NCBI GenBank assembly: GCA_036245805.1
Contig: BTRK01000001.1
Span: 35,102,758 to 35,166,757, forward strand
Direction of reading: 5' to 3'
DNA: 64,000 bases
Source of the DNA: Pristionchus mayeri
Lineage: Eukaryota > Nematoda > Chromadorea > Rhabditida > Neodiplogasteridae
Positions 60,677-64,000 of this stretch are shown here, one piece after another. The notes below the pieces were generated by a model that was not told the origin of the DNA, did not search any database, and worked only from the letters and a program-made list of their open reading frames with translations. Within the stretch, counting starts at the first letter, position 1. Each line of letters starts with the position of its first letter. Both the position numbers and the translations under genes were made by a program.

Positions 60677-61923
60677 TTAGGTTGAACAGAAAGTCTTTAT
60701 AAACTGTTTTGCTCGATCACTGCTCAGTGCAGGAGACCTTTGGTGTTCCCTCGCCTCTAGTGAATAACACATGACAAAGGGACTATGTGGTCAACAACCT
60801 CCCATTCCACTCTTTTCATTCTGTCACTAGTAAGACCACGATGTTTGTTCCCACGGCCTTGCACATCCGCAACGTTCTGTTATTCTTATTCCTCTCTCAC
60901 ACTACAATGAAAATCGGAACGTCAGTTGGCTGAAGTCTACGAGTCATATGCCCCTCACTACCAGACCATACGCAATTGGTAGCAACGCTTCGAGAAGGGG
61001 GACTTTTCCATGGATGATCGTGACCGGTCTGGGAGGCCACCCGAGCTGGATTTGGATGCACTACGGATCGTAGTGGAATCGGATCCCTTCCAAAGCACCC
61101 GCGACATGGCAGCCACACTTGGGGTATCGCAAGGCACCATCGTAAATGGTTTGGTCTCCATTGGCAAGAAGAAGAAGCTAGGCCGTTTCATACCCCACGA
61201 ATTGACAAAAGACCAGCTTGACCACCGAGTTGACGATTCCCTTTCTCTACTCACTCTTCACGCCGGAGATCGATGGTTGGACCGTCTCCTAACAGGGGAC
61301 GAGAAGTGGGTCTACTATGAGAATCACCATAGGAGGGCACAGTGGGTGGATGCCAATGAGACCCCACAGGACGTCGCAAAGCCTGACCTTCACCCCAAGA
61401 AAATCTTGCTCTCTGTATGGTGGGGAGTGGATGACCCGATTTACTGGGAACTTTACCTGAGGGGCGGACAATTACTGGAGACGTCTACACGAAACAACTA
61501 CAGAATCTCAAGAAGAAAGTCGCACAATCTCCCCTGAACGGCAAGAAAGTGTACTATCAACACGATAACGCCCGACCCCATGTTGCACGGCAGGTCAAGC
61601 AGGAGCTGTCCAAATATGGCTGGATGATTCTCCCTCATCCACCGTATTCTCCTGACTTGGCCCTTCGGATTATTGGTTGTTCTCGGATCTGACCCGTCAT
61701 TTCGATCAGAGATCCTTCACTTCCCGTGTTGCGATCGAGGCAGCACTCAAGCAATATTTTAATTCGCGCCGAGATGGGTTCTATAAGGAGGGAATCCATA
61801 AGTTGCCCGAACGTTGGAGATTTGTCGTAGATAACAATGGTGCATATGTTTGATTTTGCTCTTGTGCTTTATTGTCAGAAGAAGGGAAATAAAAAGTTTA
61901 TAAAGACTTTCTGTTCAACCTAA
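60677..61923 (+). mobile_element. Mariner-family transposon, copy 2, inactive
   Basis: It has the same ends as copy 1, flanked by TA at 60675-60676 and 61924-61925, 1,247 bp. It shares with copy 1 the in-frame TAG (60980-60982) after RNW. It keeps the consensus TGDEKW catalytic motif and an unbroken frame where copy 1 is broken, but has its own one-base losses near 61452 (after VDDPIYWEL) and near 61663 (PDLALRI instead of PDLAPSD). Copies are about 98% identical. Confidence 0.93.
61010..61855 (+). pseudogene. Mariner transposase pseudogene (copy 2)
   Basis: The readable part 61010-61537 covers the HTH-side linker, LGRFIPHEL, GDEKWVYYENHHRRAQW and HPKKILLSVWWG. The remainder, to the NNGAYV end near 61852, is in another frame. 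The second catalytic D region (HDNARPH) is present near 61560-61580. It is inactive because of the upstream TAG and two frameshifts. Confidence 0.87.
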
Positions 61924-62293
61924 TATAGGACGTTTTGAAAAATCGTGGAAAAGTTATGGGAAAAATGTGGACATGACTTTAAGTTTACTAAATTGAAAAG
62001 AAGTAAAATCATAATTATTAACGATATTCTCATCTGCATCTCCTCATTCAGCCCACACCCCGAGCCAGTTATTTGCTGGCCTCTAGACCTATTTTTGTTG
62101 TAATCACTAAAAATAATTCCCAATATAGAGAGAGGAATGACAAGAAGACCGCAAATAATACGCCACTTCCACCTTCGTCACACTTACTCACTTCTTGAGG
62201 AAATATTAGGGTGTGCACAGCAAATATTCTATCCTCTTTGACCCTTGATAAGCTCGAGGCAGTACGATAATACAACAACGATAAGGTAGGAGG

Positions 62294-62303
62294 GGTATAA
62301 ATA
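62294..62303 (+). promoter_or_regulatory. TATA box of the mucin-like gene
   Basis: GGTATAAATACC lies about 45 bp upstream of the ATG at 62341. It is followed by CCATGGGGATAATAACA, which resembles CCATGGGGATAAAAACA at 39190-39206. Confidence 0.5.
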
Positions 62304-62340
62304 CCATGGGGATAATAACAAACCACTGAAGTGAGCAAAG

Positions 62341-62823
62341 ATGAAAACTCTACTGTGCGCATCGCTGCTGCTAATCATCACCACATCTGCCTACAATCTT
62401 CCACGGGTAAGCTCACCAGCTAATATTTTGAGAAATACTCACCACCTGTGCTGAGCGTGTGACAAATGGTGAAAGGATTCCCCGAATTCGAAATTTGAAA
62501 GTTGATCGAAATTCAGCGCATAATTTCAGCAGAGCCATCACGCTGACGTTGAAGATCTGCTGACGCAGGACTTGCTGACTCAGAACGATGAAGGCAGTGG
62601 ACTCGACGTCAACGTCGAGACGAAGGCAACAACCACATCTACGCCGGAATCACTTCTCGTCGCCAGTACGACCACAACACAGCTCAATGTAGACCTTACA
62701 ACTACTGCCCATTCAACGTTGCCCACGGTCCTTCCGACCACCTCGAGCGCATCAATGCTAGCTCTATCTGGCGCCCTTGCGGTGTTGTTGGCAGTCCTTT
62801 ATTTTTTTGATGCAGTTGCGTGA
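62341..62823 (+). CDS. Small secreted Thr-rich, probably GPI-anchored protein
   Basis: Two exons, 62341-62406 and 62530-62823, join in phase 0. Exon 1 is the signal peptide (MKTLLCASLLLIITTSA). Exon 2 has an acidic start (ADVEDLLTQDLLTQNDE), a long Ser/Thr-rich stretch likely to be O-glycosylated (TTTSTPES, STTTTQLN, LPTTSSAS), and a hydrophobic end (MLALSGALAVLLAVLYFF) with only DAVA after it, the pattern of a GPI attachment signal. It is 119 residues long, with one cysteine, located in the signal peptide. The family is unrecognised. A TATA box lies at the expected distance. Confidence 0.75.
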
Positions 62824-63277
62824 AATACTGGGGAATTTTCTCGCTGTTGATTGGTGCTCAATTCAATTGTTTTGCGGATTATTGTATTTTGTCTTTGTAT
62901 TATTGTATTTTTATTATTGTATTATTATTGTATTTTGTATTTTGTATTACTGTTCACACGGGTAATATAACAATACATTTGCATGCTGTTGTCATGTTTC
63001 ATTTCCTAAACGACAAGCAAGTTATGTCTGCGATGCAATAAAGACCTGCTCTGCAAACATCAGTACAGTCCTTCCTGCTCGGCTGATAGCATGGTAAAGC
63101 TACTCACTCTCCCTCTAGTCCACTTGAAAGCTTAAAGCCGCAAGCGTGTACCCGCGATGCGAGGTCGTGTTTGCACATTGTTTGCAGAGAAGAGGAAGGA
63201 AAAGAGTAGATAGTGGACTAACAGAAGATAGCGCATGTGTTAACGTGTTAAGCAGCTGCTTGATCTTCTGAGATTTC

Positions 63278-63287
63278 GGGTATAAAG
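63278..63287 (+). promoter_or_regulatory. TATA box of the Ala/Pro-rich gene
   Basis: GGTATAAAGG lies 50-60 bp upstream of the ATG at 63338, in a region with few other candidates. Confidence 0.5.
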
Positions 63288-63337
63288 GGAAGGAGTGAGG
63301 AGCAGTAATAGATTCAGTCTCCTCATCTACTCCTGCA

Positions 63338-63960
63338 ATGAACACCCTCTCCGCGTCGGTTATGTGGTGAGGATTACGGTGTTTTGAGGATTGCTGTGGA
63401 TCGTAAACTGATTTTATTATCGCAGCTTCGCGCTCCTTTCGGAATCCACTGCTCAGTTCTTCGCGGCTCCGGCGCCATTCTATGGTCGCTACTTCGCCAC
63501 GGCTGGACAGCCCGTGCTCGCCCCGGCTACTCCGGTGAGTACATTCGTTCTTTATCTTCCACTTATTTCCTGATATAAATACTCTTTCTTCAGGGCGTTT
63601 CATAGCTATCCTTAGGAGTAACATGTGTGAAAAAATGTGAACAACTACTCGCTAACGACGTATTTATTCTAGATGTGGGCGCCCTCCTACGCGCCCTCGG
63701 TCCTGGCTGCTGCGCCCGCTTTCGCTCCTCCCTTCTTCGCTCCTGCAGCTCCCACCTTCGCACCCGTGAGAAACTTGATGTGTTTAGCAAAAGAATCTCT
63801 TCTATTAAGCACCTTAGAAACATCGCTAAACACACTAACTTGTAGCATCCGCTCGTTGCCGCCGCGCCCGCTCTAGCTCCAGTTGTCCCTGCACCTGCTC
63901 CGGTTCGAAACTTACTGTGTTTATCGAATTCTTCGGATTTCGTAATTTTTTCTCCAGTAA
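63338..63960 (+). CDS. Small secreted Ala/Pro-rich structural-type protein
   Basis: Exons 63338-63366, 63426-63534, 63673-63765 and 63846-63902 join in phase, and a final AG|TAA at 63958-63960 supplies the stop. The product is about 96 residues. The signal peptide spans the first junction (MNTLSASVMCFALLSESTA). The rest is low-complexity with APAP, FAPPFFAPAAPTFAP and APALAPVVPAPAP repeats, as in secreted cuticle or eggshell-type proteins. Exons 2-4 are modular repeats of the same style. On the minus strand an open frame of 169 residues (63115-63624) is antisense shadow. Confidence 0.72.
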
Positions 63961-64000
63961 ATCGATAATTGGCCTCTAACCATAGTAGCTTTACAGATGA

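Noticed and set aside
63115..63624. Minus-strand open frame of 169 residues
   Set aside because: It overlaps the Ala/Pro-rich gene in antisense, crosses its promoter and intron, and has no recognisable domain.

Overview
The window looks like nematode nuclear DNA, most plausibly a Pristionchus-like diplogastrid. Genes are built from short exons separated by 45-1,000 bp introns with TTTCAG-type acceptors. There are chemoreceptor genes of the nematode-specific Str/Srh and Srsx types, a nematode GLYAT-like acyltransferase, small secreted cysteine-rich proteins, and acceptor-like TTTCAG sites just upstream of several start codons that would fit spliced-leader trans-splicing. No prokaryotic gene, rRNA, tRNA or CRISPR array was recognised. 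Almost no gene lies in one reading frame, so the gene models were assembled by hand from exons, splice sites and phase. Identification is by recalled family resemblance, not by search.

Layout. 1-7.1 kb: minus-strand exons of a large helical protein I cannot name, with a decayed mariner and two long foldback elements in its introns. 7.8-9.1 kb: mariner copy. 10.6-13.8 kb: minus-strand two-domain Ly6/uPAR-like surface protein. 14-17 kb: repeats and unassigned exon remnants. 17.3-22.7 kb: a 5.3-kb inverted duplication carrying two broken copies of a PRMT1-type arginine methyltransferase with another foldback in its centre. 23.5-24.3 kb: another mariner-type element. 24.4-24.9 kb: end of a membrane protein. 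25.6-29.8 kb: plus-strand exons of a drastically shortened DOP1/PAD-1 homologue. 30.1-35.2 kb: minus-strand THAP-domain, transposase-derived gene with an acidic and Gly-Arg tail. 35.6-36.0 kb: small secreted protein. 36.7-39.2 kb: two minisatellites. 39.6-39.9 kb: TIL-type inhibitor fragment. 41.2-43.4 kb: Srh/Str receptor. 44.3-48.0 kb: type I membrane protein with a Thr-Pro stalk. 49.1-50.6 kb: Srsx receptor. 52.1-55.4 kb: GLYAT-like acyltransferase. 57.2-60.5 kb: second Srh/Sri-like receptor, interrupted by a 1.3-kb foldback. 60.7-61.9 kb: second mariner copy. 62.3-64.0 kb: two small secreted-protein genes with TATA boxes.

The genes do not form an obvious pathway. The unifying theme is the density of hairpin-forming DNA: long foldbacks (about 0.25-1.3 kb), at least four families of 90-340 bp palindromic or terminal-inverted-repeat miniature elements (several with exact 8-bp, TTAA or TA target duplications, some nested inside one another), and the PRMT1 inverted repeat. 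Most sit inside introns, so host pre-mRNAs would carry long double-stranded segments. The inverted PRMT1 pseudogene could in principle make dsRNA against the real gene. That is inference, but it is the most testable idea here.
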